A stretch of 64,000 bases of DNA, taken from the NCBI RefSeq assembly GCF_005048155.1, contig NZ_SUMB01000011.1, positions 248,001 to 312,000 on the forward strand, given 5' to 3'. The DNA is from Streptomyces piniterrae. Its GTDB lineage: Bacteria; Actinomycetota; Actinomycetes; Streptomycetales; Streptomycetaceae. Positions 49,810 through 60,100 of the stretch are shown piece after piece. Under the pieces are notes generated by a model that saw only the letters and a program-made list of their open reading frames with translations, had not been told where the DNA came from and made no database searches. The translations under genes and the position numbers were made by a program. The number at the start of each line of letters is the position of its first letter. Positions within the stretch are counted from its first letter, which is position 1.

Positions 49810-51642
49810 CTAGCCGAGACGCTCGACCAGCGCGCGGTACTCGTCCCACAGCTCCTTCGGCGTGTGGTCACCGAAGGTGTTGAGGTGCTCGGGGATCAGC
49901 GCCGCCTCCTCGCGCCACACGTCCTTGTCGACGGTGAGCAGGAAGTCGAGGTCCGCGTCGTCCAGGTCGAGGCCCTCGGTGTCCAGCGCCGCCTTCGTGG
50001 GCAGCACGCCGATGGGCGTCTCGACGCCCTCCGCCGTGCCCTCCAGCCGCTCGACGATCCACTTGAGCACCCGGCCGTTCTCGCCGAAGCCCGGCCACAC
50101 GAAGCGGCCCTTGTCGTCCTTGCGGAACCAGTTGACGTAGTAGATCTTCGGCAGCTTGGACTGGTCCTTGTCGGCACCCACCTTGACCCAGTGCGCCATG
50201 TAGTCGCCCATGTTGTAGCCGCAGAACGGCAGCATGGCGAACGGGTCGCGGCGCAGCTCGCCGACCTTGCCCTCGGCCGCCGCGGTCTTCTCGCTGGCGA
50301 CGTTGGCGCCGAGGAAGACGCCGTGCTGCCAGGTCAGCGACTCGGTCACCAGCGGTACGGCGCTGGCGCGGCGGCCGCCGAAGAGGATCGCCGAGATCGG
50401 CACGCCCTTGGGGTCCTCCCACTCGGGCGCGATGATCGGGCACTGGCCGGCCGGGACGGTGAAGCGGGCGTTGGGGTGGGCCGCCGGGGTGCCGGACTCC
50501 GGGGTCCAGTCGTTGCCCTTCCAGTCCGTCAGATGGGCGGGCAGTTCCTCGGTCATGCCCTCCCACCACACGTCGCCGTCGTCGGTGAGCGCGACATTGG
50601 TGAAGACGGAGTTGCCCCACATCGTCTTCATGGCGTTGGCGTTGGTGTGCTCGCCGGTGCCGGGCGCGACGCCGAAGAAGCCGGCCTCGGGGTTGATGGC
50701 GTAGAGGCGGCCGTCCCGGCCGAAGCGCATCCAGGCGATGTCGTCGCCGATGGTCTCGACCGTCCAGCCGGAGATCGTGGGCTCCAGCATGGCCAGGTTG
50801 GTCTTGCCGCAGGCCGACGGGAAGGCGGCAGCCACGTACTTCGACTCGCCCTGCGGCGGGGTCAGCTTGAGGATCAGCATGTGCTCGGCCAGCCAGCCCT
50901 CGTCACGGGCCATCACCGACGCGATGCGCAGCGCGTAGCACTTCTTGCCGAGCAGGGCGTTGCCGCCGTAGCCGGAGCCGTAGGACCAGATCTCGCGGGC
51001 CTCGGGGAAGTGCGAGATGTACTTGGTGGAGTTGCACGGCCAGGGGACGTCGGCCTCGCCCTCGGCCAGGGGGGCGCCGAGGGTGTGCACCGCCTTGACG
51101 AAGAAGCCGTCCTCGCCGAGCTCGTCGAGCACCGGCTGGCCCATACGGGTCATGGTGCGCATCGAGACGGCGACGTAGGCGGAGTCGGTGATCTCCACGC
51201 CGATGGCGGAGAGGTCGGAGCCGAGCGGGCCCATGCAGAACGGGACGACGTACATCGTCCGGCCCTTCATCGAGCCGCGGAAGATGCCGCCCTCGCCGTT
51301 CGAGCCGGCGAAGATCTCCCGCATCTCCGCCGGGGCCTTCCAGTGGTTCGTCGGGCCGGCGTCCTCCTCCTTCTCGGAGCAGATGAAGGTGCGGTCCTCG
51401 ACGCGCGCCACGTCCGTGGGGTCGGACGCGGCGTAGTACGAGTTGGGGCGCTTGATCGGGTCGAGCTTCTTGAACGTGCCCTTGTCGACGAGCTCCTCGC
51501 ACAGTCGCTCGTACTCGGCCTCCGAGCCGTCACACCAGACGACCCGGTCGGGCTGGGTGAGCGCTGCGATCTCATCGACCCAGGAGACGAGTTCCTGGTG
51601 ACGGGTCGGAATGGGTGAGGGAGCCGCGTTTTCGCGCGCCAC
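49810..51642 (-). CDS. pckG: phosphoenolpyruvate carboxykinase (GTP)
   Basis: 610-residue gluconeogenic enzyme converting oxaloacetate plus GTP to phosphoenolpyruvate, CO2 and GDP. Substrate and nucleotide elements are RPNSYYAASDPTDVARVED, the P-loop FPSACGKTNLAML with the reactive Cys (about 278-290), GDDIAWMRFG as the metal site and the long GTP-type C-terminal domain. The size matches GTP-dependent enzymes rather than the ATP type. The GTG at 51642 has AGGAG 5 bp before it; a frame reaching 51774 is dismissed. Confidence 0.96.
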   Translation of the reverse strand: MARENAAPSPIPTRHQELVSWVDEIAALTQPDRVVWCDGSEAEYERLCEELVDKGTFKKLDPIKRPNSYYAASDPTDVARVEDRTFICSEKEEDAGPTNHWKAPAEMREIFAGSNGEGGIFRGSMKGRTMYVVPFCMGPLGSDLSAIGVEITDSAYVAVSMRTMTRMGQPVLDELGEDGFFVKAVHTLGAPLAEGEADVPWPCNSTKYISHFPEAREIWSYGSGYGGNALLGKKCYALRIASVMARDEGWLAEHMLILKLTPPQGESKYVAAAFPSACGKTNLAMLEPTISGWTVETIGDDIAWMRFGRDGRLYAINPEAGFFGVAPGTGEHTNANAMKTMWGNSVFTNVALTDDGDVWWEGMTEELPAHLTDWKGNDWTPESGTPAAHPNARFTVPAGQCPIIAPEWEDPKGVPISAILFGGRRASAVPLVTESLTWQHGVFLGANVASEKTAAAEGKVGELRRDPFAMLPFCGYNMGDYMAHWVKVGADKDQSKLPKIYYVNWFRKDDKGRFVWPGFGENGRVLKWIVERLEGTAEGVETPIGVLPTKAALDTEGLDLDDADLDFLLTVDKDVWREEAALIPEHLNTFGDHTPKELWDEYRALVERLG

Positions 51643-51874
51643 GATCGCTCCTAGATGAGGGTGTGAGCGGATCTGTGCCCGGGTTCGCCGGGTAAATCCA
51701 CCTGTTTTTGGATGTCGCCCCTTGGGGGCCGCGACCCGGATGCTTCGTGACCGCTCATCCGGTGCCGACCGCACTCATTTGATCATCCGACCCCGATCAG
51801 CTTCTGTCCAGAGGGCACTGTGGTGACCGTCACCACTTCCGGACGAATCCGTAACCTACGGTCGCGTAGATAGC

Positions 51875-52651
51875 ATGTCCGCCATGACTTCCGCGCCCGA
51901 CGCCGCCGAGAGCCACTCCTCCCCCGCATCCGCCGCGGCCGATTCCGGTTCCACGGCCGCCGCGGCGACGGGGACCGACACGGGCGCGATAGCGGCGGTC
52001 GCCGCGATGGCAGCGCCGCTCAAGCCGAAACTGCGGGGCTGGCTGCACGCCGGGATGTTTCCCGCCGTCCTCCTCTCCGGAGTCATCCTCACCGCGCTCG
52101 CCGACAGCGCCCGCGGGCGCCTGGCCTGCGCCGTCTACACGCTGACCGCCTGCCTGCTGTTCGGCGTCAGCGCCCTGTACCACCGCGGCAATTGGGGCCC
52201 GCGGGCCGACGGCATCCTGCGCCGGCTCGACCACGCCAACATCTTTTTGATCATCGCGGGCACCTATACGCCGCTCACGATGCTGCTGATGCCCGACTCC
52301 CGCGGCCAGGCGCTGCTCTGGGCGGTCTGGGCGGCCGCCCTGGCCGGCATCGTCTTCCGCGTCTTCTGGGTCGGCGCGCCCCGCTGGCTCTACACCCCCT
52401 GCTATATCGCGATGGGCTGGGCCGCCGTCTTCTTCCTCCCAGACTTCCTGCGCACCGGCGGCATCGCCGTCCTCGTGCTCGTCATCGTCGGCGGGCTGCT
52501 CTACAGCGCGGGCGGAGTGATCTACGGCATCAAGCGACCCAACCCGTCACCGCGGTGGTTCGGCTTCCACGAGGTCTTCCACTCCTTCACACTGGCGGCC
52601 TTCGTGGTGCACTACGTCGGCATCTCGCTGGTGGCCTATTCGCACGCCTGA
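51875..52651 (+). CDS. hemolysin III (TrhA/PAQR) family membrane protein
   Basis: 258 residues with seven membrane segments after an Ala/Ser-rich N-terminus of about 50. Family motifs: SALYHRGNW, RRLDHANIFLIIAGTYTPL and, at the end, GFHEVFHSFTLAAFVVHYVG, whose histidines bind zinc in the adiponectin-receptor superfamily. Despite the name, no toxin role is implied in Streptomyces; it may affect membrane lipid homeostasis. The ATG at 51875 or 51884 may be used. Confidence 0.9.
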   Translation: MSAMTSAPDAAESHSSPASAAADSGSTAAAATGTDTGAIAAVAAMAAPLKPKLRGWLHAGMFPAVLLSGVILTALADSARGRLACAVYTLTACLLFGVSALYHRGNWGPRADGILRRLDHANIFLIIAGTYTPLTMLLMPDSRGQALLWAVWAAALAGIVFRVFWVGAPRWLYTPCYIAMGWAAVFFLPDFLRTGGIAVLVLVIVGGLLYSAGGVIYGIKRPNPSPRWFGFHEVFHSFTLAAFVVHYVGISLVAYSHA

Positions 52652-53035
52652 GACGGGCAGAACCCGGGCGGCACACCTTCCCCCAGACCTTGGGGGCATG
52701 GGCGGTGCCCCCCTCGCGCGCCACCGTGGCCGCGGCCACCCGGCCGCGGCCACGCGCCATGTCAGGACCGCCCATCCCCTCGGCGCGATGGCGAGAACCG
52801 GTGCCCGGCCGCCGACGAGGAAGCCGCCGACACACAGCGCGACGGCAAGCGCGGCATACGCATCCATCCCAGGTCGCAGCCACACCACCCTCCACACCAC
52901 CCCTCCGAACATCACCGACAGTAATCACTTCCACGCCCCAGCGTGACACACGCCACCGACAGTCAGGGTTTCGCCGGATGCCCGCCCACCGGCGCCGGAG
53001 CGAAGCCCGGCGCCGCGGGCCGCCGATGCCCGACA
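52652..53035. other. 384-bp gene-free interval
   Basis: It holds a palindromic repeat at its left end and otherwise Pro/Arg-coding shadow frames without signals. The TetR promoter should be in the right half, but I cannot place it. Confidence 0.5.
52679..52712. repeat. palindromic repeat (GC-rich double hairpin)
   Basis: CCCCCA (52680-52685) pairs with TGGGGG (52691-52696), and GGGGGC (52692-52697) can instead pair with GCCCCC downstream. The layout TCCCCCA - stem - GGGGG - TGCCCCC is shared with the element in the GntP gene, so both seem to be one repeat family. Here it may also end the hemolysin III transcript. Confidence 0.6.
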
Positions 53036-53701
53036 ATGTCGGCCATGGTCTTCGCACGTTCCTCCGCCACCGCACCGCACCCGACACCCAGGACCGGGTC
53101 CACCGGAGCCGGATCCCCCAAGGCCGGGCTGCGCGAGCGGAAGAAGATCAAGACCCGGCAGGCGATCCGCCGGGCGGCCTACCGGCTCTTCGAGGAGCAG
53201 GGGTACGACGCGACTCCCGTCGACCAGATCGCCGAGGCCGCCGAGGTCTCGCCCAGCACGGTCTTCCGCTACTTCCCCACCAAGGAGGACATCGTCCTGA
53301 CGGACGAGTACGACGGCCTGCTGGAGGAGGGGATCCGGGCCCGCCCCGCCGACGAGCCGATGGTCGAGTCGATCCGGCAGGTCACCGTCGAGGCGCTGCG
53401 CCGGTTCGCCACGGCGGACCGTACCGAACTCGCCCAGCGCGCCCGGCTGGTCCGCGAGGTGCCCGCCATCAGGGGCCGTACGGCGGAGAACACCGCCCGG
53501 GATGCCGCGATGATCAGCGCCGTCCTCGCCGAGCGCACCGGCCGCCCGGTCGACGACCTGGAGATCCGGGTCATCAGTACGGCGATCCTGGCGGCCCTTC
53601 AGGAGGCACTGCTGTGCTGGGGCGAGGAGGGCAGCACGGCGGACCTGGAGGACCTGATCCACCAGACGCTGGACGTGCTGGCACGCGGCCTCACGCTCTG
53701 A
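53036..53701 (+). CDS. TetR family regulator
   Basis: 221 residues. The DNA-binding domain is clear: RKKIKTRQAIRRAAYRLFEE, then QGYDATPVDQIAEAAEVSPSTVFRYFPTKEDIV in the classical TetR pattern. A divergent ligand-binding half follows, with a WGEEG-containing C-terminus. The start is uncertain (ATG at 53036 or 53045; neither has a good ribosome binding site). It is convergent with an MDR oxidoreductase gene, which may be its target. Confidence 0.88.
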   Translation: MSAMVFARSSATAPHPTPRTGSTGAGSPKAGLRERKKIKTRQAIRRAAYRLFEEQGYDATPVDQIAEAAEVSPSTVFRYFPTKEDIVLTDEYDGLLEEGIRARPADEPMVESIRQVTVEALRRFATADRTELAQRARLVREVPAIRGRTAENTARDAAMISAVLAERTGRPVDDLEIRVISTAILAALQEALLCWGEEGSTADLEDLIHQTLDVLARGLTL

Positions 53702-53802
53702 CGGCGGACGGGGCCGGCCGGCCGGTCCGCGTCGTCCGCTGCCGCCCGGCGCGGCTCCCTGCCCGGCCGCGCGCGACTACGACAGGCTCTCCGGCCGGCG
53801 GC

Positions 53803-54807
53803 TCACAACGCCACCACCACGGAGCCCAGATGGCGCCCTTCGATCAGCTCACGGAGCGCCCGCGGCGCCTGCTCGATGCCTTCGAGGCGGGAGTGCGGGA
53901 AGGTGAGCGTGCCGTCGCGCAGGCCCTGGCCGAACCGCGTGTGCCACTCCGGGGTCAGGTCCAGGTGGTCGTAGAGCGAGAGGCCGCGCAGGGTGATGCG
54001 GCGGGCGAGCAGTGAGAAGCCGTCGATCTCGGTGGCGGCCGGGCCGTCCTGGGCGAGCTGGGCGGACAGCGCTCCGACGAGGGCGAGGCGGGCGCCCTTG
54101 TTGGCGACGGCGACGGCCGCCCGGAGCTGCTCGCCGCCCACGGTGTCGAAGAGCGCGTCGATGCCCTCCGGGGCGGCCTTGCGCAGCTGCTCCTCCATGG
54201 GTCCCGCGCCGCGGATCACCACCGCGTCATAGCCGAGCTCCGCGACCAGCCGGTCGGCCTTGGCCTGCGATCCCGTACTGCCGATGACCCGGGTGGCGCC
54301 CCGCAGGCGGGCGATCTGGCCCGCCAGTGAGCCCACGCCGCCCGCCGCCCCGGTGACGAACACGGTGTCCCCGGGGCGCACTTCGGCGCCGCGCACCATG
54401 CCCATCCAGGCGGTGGGCCCCTGGGAGAGGTAACCGGCCGGATCGGGCAGCAGATCGGGGTCGAGACGCTGCGCCCGCGCGGCGTCGAGCAGCGCGTACT
54501 CGCGCCACCCGAGGCGGTGTTGCACCAGGTCACCGGGGCTGAGGTCGGTCCCGGGGGCGGCCACCACCTCGCCGATGGCCGCCCCGTGCAGCGGCTCGCC
54601 GAGCCGGAAGGGCTCGATCGGCGCGACGCTGCCCTCGTCCATCAGGGTGCGCATCACGGCGGAGACGTTCATCAGCGTGTTGCGTACCAGCACCTGGCCC
54701 TCCGCCGGCTCCGGAACCGGCACCTCCGCGATCTCGAAGAGGTCGTCGGTGACCGGCCCCCGGGGGCGCGCGGACAGGCGGACTTCGCGGTGCGTACGGT
54801 TCGTCAT
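53803..54807 (-). CDS. MDR-superfamily NADP-dependent oxidoreductase (CurA-like)
   Basis: 334-residue zinc-independent medium-chain reductase of the alkenal/curcumin reductase type. Evidence: GLSLYDHLDLTPEWHTRFGQ, the substrate-domain start FEIAEVPVPEPAEGQVLVRN and the nucleotide-binding GDTVFVTGAAGGVGSLAGQI. It probably reduces alpha,beta-unsaturated aldehydes or ketones with NADPH. The ATG at 54807 begins MTNRTHREVRLSARP. No structural zinc cysteines. Confidence 0.9.
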   Translation of the reverse strand: MTNRTHREVRLSARPRGPVTDDLFEIAEVPVPEPAEGQVLVRNTLMNVSAVMRTLMDEGSVAPIEPFRLGEPLHGAAIGEVVAAPGTDLSPGDLVQHRLGWREYALLDAARAQRLDPDLLPDPAGYLSQGPTAWMGMVRGAEVRPGDTVFVTGAAGGVGSLAGQIARLRGATRVIGSTGSQAKADRLVAELGYDAVVIRGAGPMEEQLRKAAPEGIDALFDTVGGEQLRAAVAVANKGARLALVGALSAQLAQDGPAATEIDGFSLLARRITLRGLSLYDHLDLTPEWHTRFGQGLRDGTLTFPHSRLEGIEQAPRALRELIEGRHLGSVVVAL

Positions 54808-54919
54808 GCCTTGAGGCTAGGACGTGACGCGCGCATCAAGGTCGATCCGCCGCCGACTCCACGGCGTGAGTCGGGGACGCGCCCCAGGGCCGGGGCCCCG
54901 CAGGCCGTCCCCGCCTCCC

Positions 54920-56968
54920 TCACCCCCGCAACCGCTCCGCGAGCTCCTCCGGGTCCGTCGTCGGCCGCTCGCAGGTGAAGTTCCGGCAGACGTACGCGGC
55001 GGGCCGGCCGTCGACCAGGGGCCGTTCCATCAGGAGCGGCACCTCTTCGCTGTCGTCCGACCCCGGGGCGCCGAGCGCGACGACCGCCCCCGGGGCGGTG
55101 CCGAGCAGCGCGGCGCGGTGCAGGGCGCGGGTGGCCGGATCGTCCCGTGGGCCGACGACGGCGACCTCGCGCGGCCCGTCCAGGGCGGCCTCGGCGGCGG
55201 CGAGCCCCCACCCGATGAAGCGCGGGGCGCGGCCGCCGAGCGCCGTGACGATCCCGAGGGCGCGCTCCCCGGCGTCCCGGTGGAGGCCGCTGCCGGTGAG
55301 CGCCCCGTACGACAGCAGGGCGCCGGCGGCCGCGGTCCATCCGGAGGGCGTGGCGCTGTCGGTCGGGTCCTGGGGGCGGCGGATCAGCGTCTCGGCGTCG
55401 GACGCGGTGTCGTAGAGCGCGCCGTCCTGGGCGGTGAACTGGACCAGCACGGTGTCCAGGAAGAACCCGGCGAACTCCACCCAGACGCCCTCCCCGGAGA
55501 CCGACGCCAGCGTCAGGAAGCCCTCGGCGACGTTCGCGTAGTCCTCCAGGACACCGGAGTTGGCGCCGGGCGCGCCGTCGCGGGAGGTGCGGTGCAGCCG
55601 GGCCTGCCAGTCCATGTGGACGCGGACCAGGAGGTCCGCGGCGTCGGTGGCGGCCTGGATCAGGTCGGGACGGTCGAAATAGGCGCCGGTCTCGGCGAGC
55701 GCGGCGATGGCCAGCCCGTTCCAGGAGGCGACGATCTTGTCGTCCCGGCCGGGGCGGGGCCGCTCGGCACGTGCCGCGAGCAGCCGCTCCTTGACGGAGA
55801 CCACCCGCTCGGCGTCCACCAGACCGCCGATCTCCGGGAGTTGGAGTACCGAGGCGTTCTCCTCGAAGGTGCCCTCCTCCGTGACGCCGAAGTACTGGGC
55901 GGCGAACTCCGCGTCCTTCTCGCCGAGCACCGCACGCAGCTGCTCCGGCGTCCATACGTAGTACGCGCCCTCGACGTGCTTCCCGGAGCCGTCGTCGCTG
56001 TCCGCGTCGAGCGCGGAGGCGAAGCCGCCCTCGTCGGTGCGCAGCTCGCGGACCATGAAGTCGGCGGTCTCCACGGCGATACGGCGGGCCAGGTCGGAGC
56101 CGGTGGCGCGCCAGAGGTGCGCGTAGACGCGGCACAGCAGAGCGTTGTCGTAGAGCATCTTCTCGAAGTGCGGCACGGTCCAGGTGGCATCCACCGCATA
56201 GCGCGCGAAACCGCCGCCGAGCTGGTCGTAGATGCCGCCGCGGGCCATCGCCGCGCAGGTCGCCTGCACCATTTCCAGGGCCGCCTCGGAGCCGGTGCGC
56301 GCATGATGGCGGAGCAGGAATTCCAGCACCATGGACGGCGGGAACTTGGGCGCGCCACCGAATCCGCCGCGCACCGCGTCGAATTCGCGGGTGAGCGCCA
56401 TCAGCGCGGTGTGCAGCTCCTCGGGGCGCGGCGGGCGCTGCTCCGTCGCGGTCAGCGACTCGCTCAGGGAGCGTCCCGAGAGGTCGGCGACGATCCGGCC
56501 GGCGACTTCGCCGACCTCGTCGCGCCGGTCCGTCCAGGCACCGCGTACGCCCTCCAGGACCTGCCCGAAGGACGGCATGCCGTGCCGGGGCTCGGGCGGG
56601 AAGTAGGTGCCGAAGTAGAAAGGTTCGGCGTCGGGGGTCAAGAAGACCGTCATGGGCCAGCCGCCCTGGCCGGTCGCGGCCTGCACGGCCTCCATGTAGA
56701 CGGCGTCGACGTCCGGGCGCTCCTCGCGGTCGACCTTGACGGACACGAAGTGATCGTTGAGCAGGGCTGCGGTGGCCGGGTCCTCGAAGCTTTCGTGGGC
56801 CATGACATGGCACCAGTGGCACGAGCTGTAGCCGACGCTGAGCAGCACCGGCACACCGCGCCGCCGCGCTTCCTCGAACGCGTCGGCGGACCACGGCCAC
56901 CAGTCGACGGGGTTGTCGGCGTGCTGGAGCAGATACGGGGAAGTCTCATGAGCCAGGCGGTTCGGCAT
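54920..56968 (-). CDS. thioredoxin-domain protein of the YyaL/DUF255 (spermatogenesis-associated 20) family
   Basis: 682 residues. An N-terminal thioredoxin-like domain has NRLAHETSPYLLQHADNPVDWW and the CxxC site YSSCHWCHVMAHESF, with VDREERPDVD. A long alpha/alpha-barrel domain follows, resembling glycosidase/epimerase folds (WTVPHFEKMLYDNALLCRVY; GAYYVWTPEQL). The physiological role is unsettled. The ATG at 56968 is chosen over a longer frame to 57022, as the family begins with NRL..E.SPYL and GAGAGG lies upstream. Confidence 0.9.
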   Translation of the reverse strand: MPNRLAHETSPYLLQHADNPVDWWPWSADAFEEARRRGVPVLLSVGYSSCHWCHVMAHESFEDPATAALLNDHFVSVKVDREERPDVDAVYMEAVQAATGQGGWPMTVFLTPDAEPFYFGTYFPPEPRHGMPSFGQVLEGVRGAWTDRRDEVGEVAGRIVADLSGRSLSESLTATEQRPPRPEELHTALMALTREFDAVRGGFGGAPKFPPSMVLEFLLRHHARTGSEAALEMVQATCAAMARGGIYDQLGGGFARYAVDATWTVPHFEKMLYDNALLCRVYAHLWRATGSDLARRIAVETADFMVRELRTDEGGFASALDADSDDGSGKHVEGAYYVWTPEQLRAVLGEKDAEFAAQYFGVTEEGTFEENASVLQLPEIGGLVDAERVVSVKERLLAARAERPRPGRDDKIVASWNGLAIAALAETGAYFDRPDLIQAATDAADLLVRVHMDWQARLHRTSRDGAPGANSGVLEDYANVAEGFLTLASVSGEGVWVEFAGFFLDTVLVQFTAQDGALYDTASDAETLIRRPQDPTDSATPSGWTAAAGALLSYGALTGSGLHRDAGERALGIVTALGGRAPRFIGWGLAAAEAALDGPREVAVVGPRDDPATRALHRAALLGTAPGAVVALGAPGSDDSEEVPLLMERPLVDGRPAAYVCRNFTCERPTTDPEELAERLRG

Positions 56969-57197
56969 GCCTCCATCCTCTCCCAAGGGGGCGCGGAGAG
57001 CCGGGAGCGGAGGGGGTTTCATCCGGCCGGGGCCCGCCGGCCGTCCCCCGGGAAGGGCGGCCCGGGGGTCGGGAGGAGTTATCCACAGGGCTGCCGGAAT
57101 TCATCTGGACGCGGAAGACTGTGCGTACGGCGACGATCACCGCAGGGGACTGAGGGTCACCGCTGGAGACTGCTGGAACTGCTGGAGGGGGATGGGC

Positions 57198-60100
57198 ATG
57201 CCGGGCTCACTGGCTGTACTGCGCGATGGACACCGGTCGGAAGCGGAAGGGCTGTTGGCACGGGCCGTCGAGGAGGAGGTGCGGCGCTCGGGCGGGCGGC
57301 TCGACCGGGAGGCGCTGCTGACCAGAGCGCGGAGCGCGCTGGAGGAGCTGGCGGGCTCCGCGTCCGAGGAGTACGCCGCGTATGTGCGGGCGCTGGACGA
57401 GGCGGCGGCCGGGCACCGCCCGCTGACGGAACGGCTGTCGCGCAGGGAGCTGGGCACTCCCGCGGTGGCGACGGCCGTGGCGGCGGTGGCGGCCTTCGGC
57501 ACGGACCTCGCGTACGGCACCGGCGCGGGCGCGGCACTGGGTGTGGGGGCCGCCGTGGTGGTGGCGGGCGCCGCGGCCACGGTCGTGAAGCTGACGGCGG
57601 GGCACTGGCCGGCGGCGCACCGTCAGGCGGGGATGCGGGGCCAGCCCGGCGGCCCGGAGCAGCTGCGGCTCCAGTGGCTGACGGCGTTGGAGGTGCGCGG
57701 CATCCGGCCGTTCCTGGACCAGCAGCGGATGCTGACGGCGGCGGCCCGTGGCGGCGGTGCGGCCAAGAAGACCGCCGCGAAGACCACCCGGGTCCCGCAG
57801 TTGCGCGGCACGGACCGCAGCGCGGCGGCCCGGCAGCGGTCCGTACTGGAGCACTCCTTCTCCCAACTCCCGCGGCCTGACGGGCCGTTCGCGGGGCGGC
57901 GGGCCGAGCTGACGCAGATCGCGCAGTGGGTGCACGCGGCCCGTGCCAGCACCGAGACCAAGCCGACGGTGGTGGTGCTGCACGGCGAGCCGGGCTCGGG
58001 GCGTACGGCACTGGCGGTGCGGGCCACCCATCAGCTGCGCGACCAGTTCCGTGGCGCGTGTGTGGTGGATCTGCGCGGCGACACCCCCGGCGAGGTGCCG
58101 CTGCCGACCCGGGACGCGCTGCTGCATCTGCTCAACCGGCTGGGCGCGCCGCGCGAGCAGCTGCTGTTCCGGGAGCGGCCGTCCCAGGAACAGCACGTCA
58201 AAAGGCTGACCGACCTCTATCACCAGCATCTGACGGCCCTCCCGGTCACGGTCCTGCTGGACGACGCGTCGGATCCGGAGCAGGTGCGGACCCTGGTGCC
58301 GGACCGCTCGGACAGCCTGGTGCTGGTCACCTCCCGTGAGCCGCTGGAGCTGCCGGAGGATCTCCAGGCGTGGGTGCACCACCTTCCGGTGGGCCCGCTG
58401 GACGCGGCCGGCACCGAGGAGCTGCTGCGGCCGCCGTCCGGGGCGGACGGCGCGGCGGAGGAGTCGGCCGCCCCGGACGGCCCGTACGACTCGCAGGCGA
58501 TCGACGAGATCTCCGGGCTGTGCGCCGGCCTGCCCCTGGCGCTGCGGGTGGCGGGCTCCTCGCTCGGGTCCCGCTCCCCCGCCTCGCTGGCCACCGACCT
58601 CGCGGCCTACGGGCCGGTGACACCGGTCGAGCGGGCCCTGTGGCTGCGCTACTCCGACCAGTCGGAGACCGCCCGTCGGCTGCTGCGCCGGCTGGCGCTG
58701 GTGGGCCGGGCGTCGCTGGGCGCGGCGGCCGCGGCCGCGCTGCTCGGGGTGGCGAACCAGGAGGCCGAGCGGCAGCTCACGACGCTGGCCGAGGCCGGTC
58801 TGCTCGAGCATGTCCGCGGCGAGCGCTACCGGATGCACGCCCTGGTGCACAGCTTCGCGCACGCCCGGCTGGTGGACGAGGAGGAGCCCGGCGAGCGCGC
58901 CGCCGCCCAGGAGCGGCTGATCCGCGGCTACGCGGAGCTGGCCGACTCCGTCATCCGCCTGGTCGACGGCCGTACGTCCACCCGCGCCGACCGCTTCGGC
59001 TCGCACGGCTTCACGTCCCTGGACGCGGCCCTCCAGTGGCTGGACGACGAGACCAGCTTCATCACCGCGGCCCTGCGCCACGCCGATCAGGACGTGGACC
59101 AGGCGACGGTCTCGCATCTGCTGGGCGCGCTGGCGGACTACTGCCTGCTGCGCGGTGACCTCTACCGCCTGGGCGAGCTGACCGAGCTGACCCGGGCCGC
59201 GGGCCAGGGCCTGCTGGTCCGCTCGGTGCAGTGGCGTACGGGCGTCGCGGCCCGGCAGCTCGGCGAGCTGGACAAGGCGCGAACGACCCTCTCCTCGGTG
59301 GTCGATCTCTACTTCGAAGCGCAGAATCCGGCGGGCGCCGCCCGCGCGCTGCGCGACCTGGGCATCACGCTCCAGCAGCAGGGCAATCTGACGGAGGCCG
59401 CGGCGAAGCTGCGGGAGGCGCTGGACATGCAGTCCGCGCCCGACATGCACGGCGACCGTGCCTGGACGCTGCACGCCCTGGCGGCGGTGGAGCGGGACCG
59501 GGCGCGGATAGCCGAGGCGCTGGAGCTGCTGCGCGAGGCGCTGGAGCTGCACGAGGAGAGCGAGAGCGTGCACGGCCAGGCATGGGCCCACTTCCAGCTC
59601 GGCCAGGTGCATCTGCGGCTGGGTGAGGTGCCGCGGGCGGAGGAGGCGCTGCACTCCGCGATGGAGCTCTACGGGCGGACGCACGACGAGCGCGGAGAGG
59701 CGTGGGCGATGACGCAGCTGGCGCGCGCCCGGCTGGTGGACGGCGACCCGGAGCCCGCCGTGGACCGGCTCCGCCAGGCGCTGCCGCTGCACCACGAGCA
59801 CGAGGACGCCCGCGGCGAGGCCTGGACGATGTACTACCTCGGCCAGGCGCTGGAGGAGCGCGGCGAGCAGGACGCGGCGCTGCGCCAGCTGGAGCGGTCG
59901 CGGAACATGTTCAGCCGGATGCAGGACGGCTACGGCCTGGCGTGCGCCCGGCACCACGCGGGCCGGGTCACCCGCGATCTGCGGGCGGAGCAGACCGGCT
60001 CGCTGCGCAACAGCGGCTTCGCCCGGCAGCTGCTCCAGGACGCCCGCAAGGACTTCCAGCGGATCGGGGTGCCGCACGGCGAGGCGTGGTCGTGCCTGGA

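Noticed and set aside
51875..52651. Hemolysin III family name taken as a toxin
   Set aside because: The protein is a seven-helix PAQR/TrhA membrane protein common in non-pathogens; the name is historical.
57207..60077. 956-codon minus-strand open frame opposite the STAND gene
   Set aside because: Arg/Gln/His/Leu repetitive shadow; the plus strand has NB-ARC and TPR motifs and a ribosome binding site.
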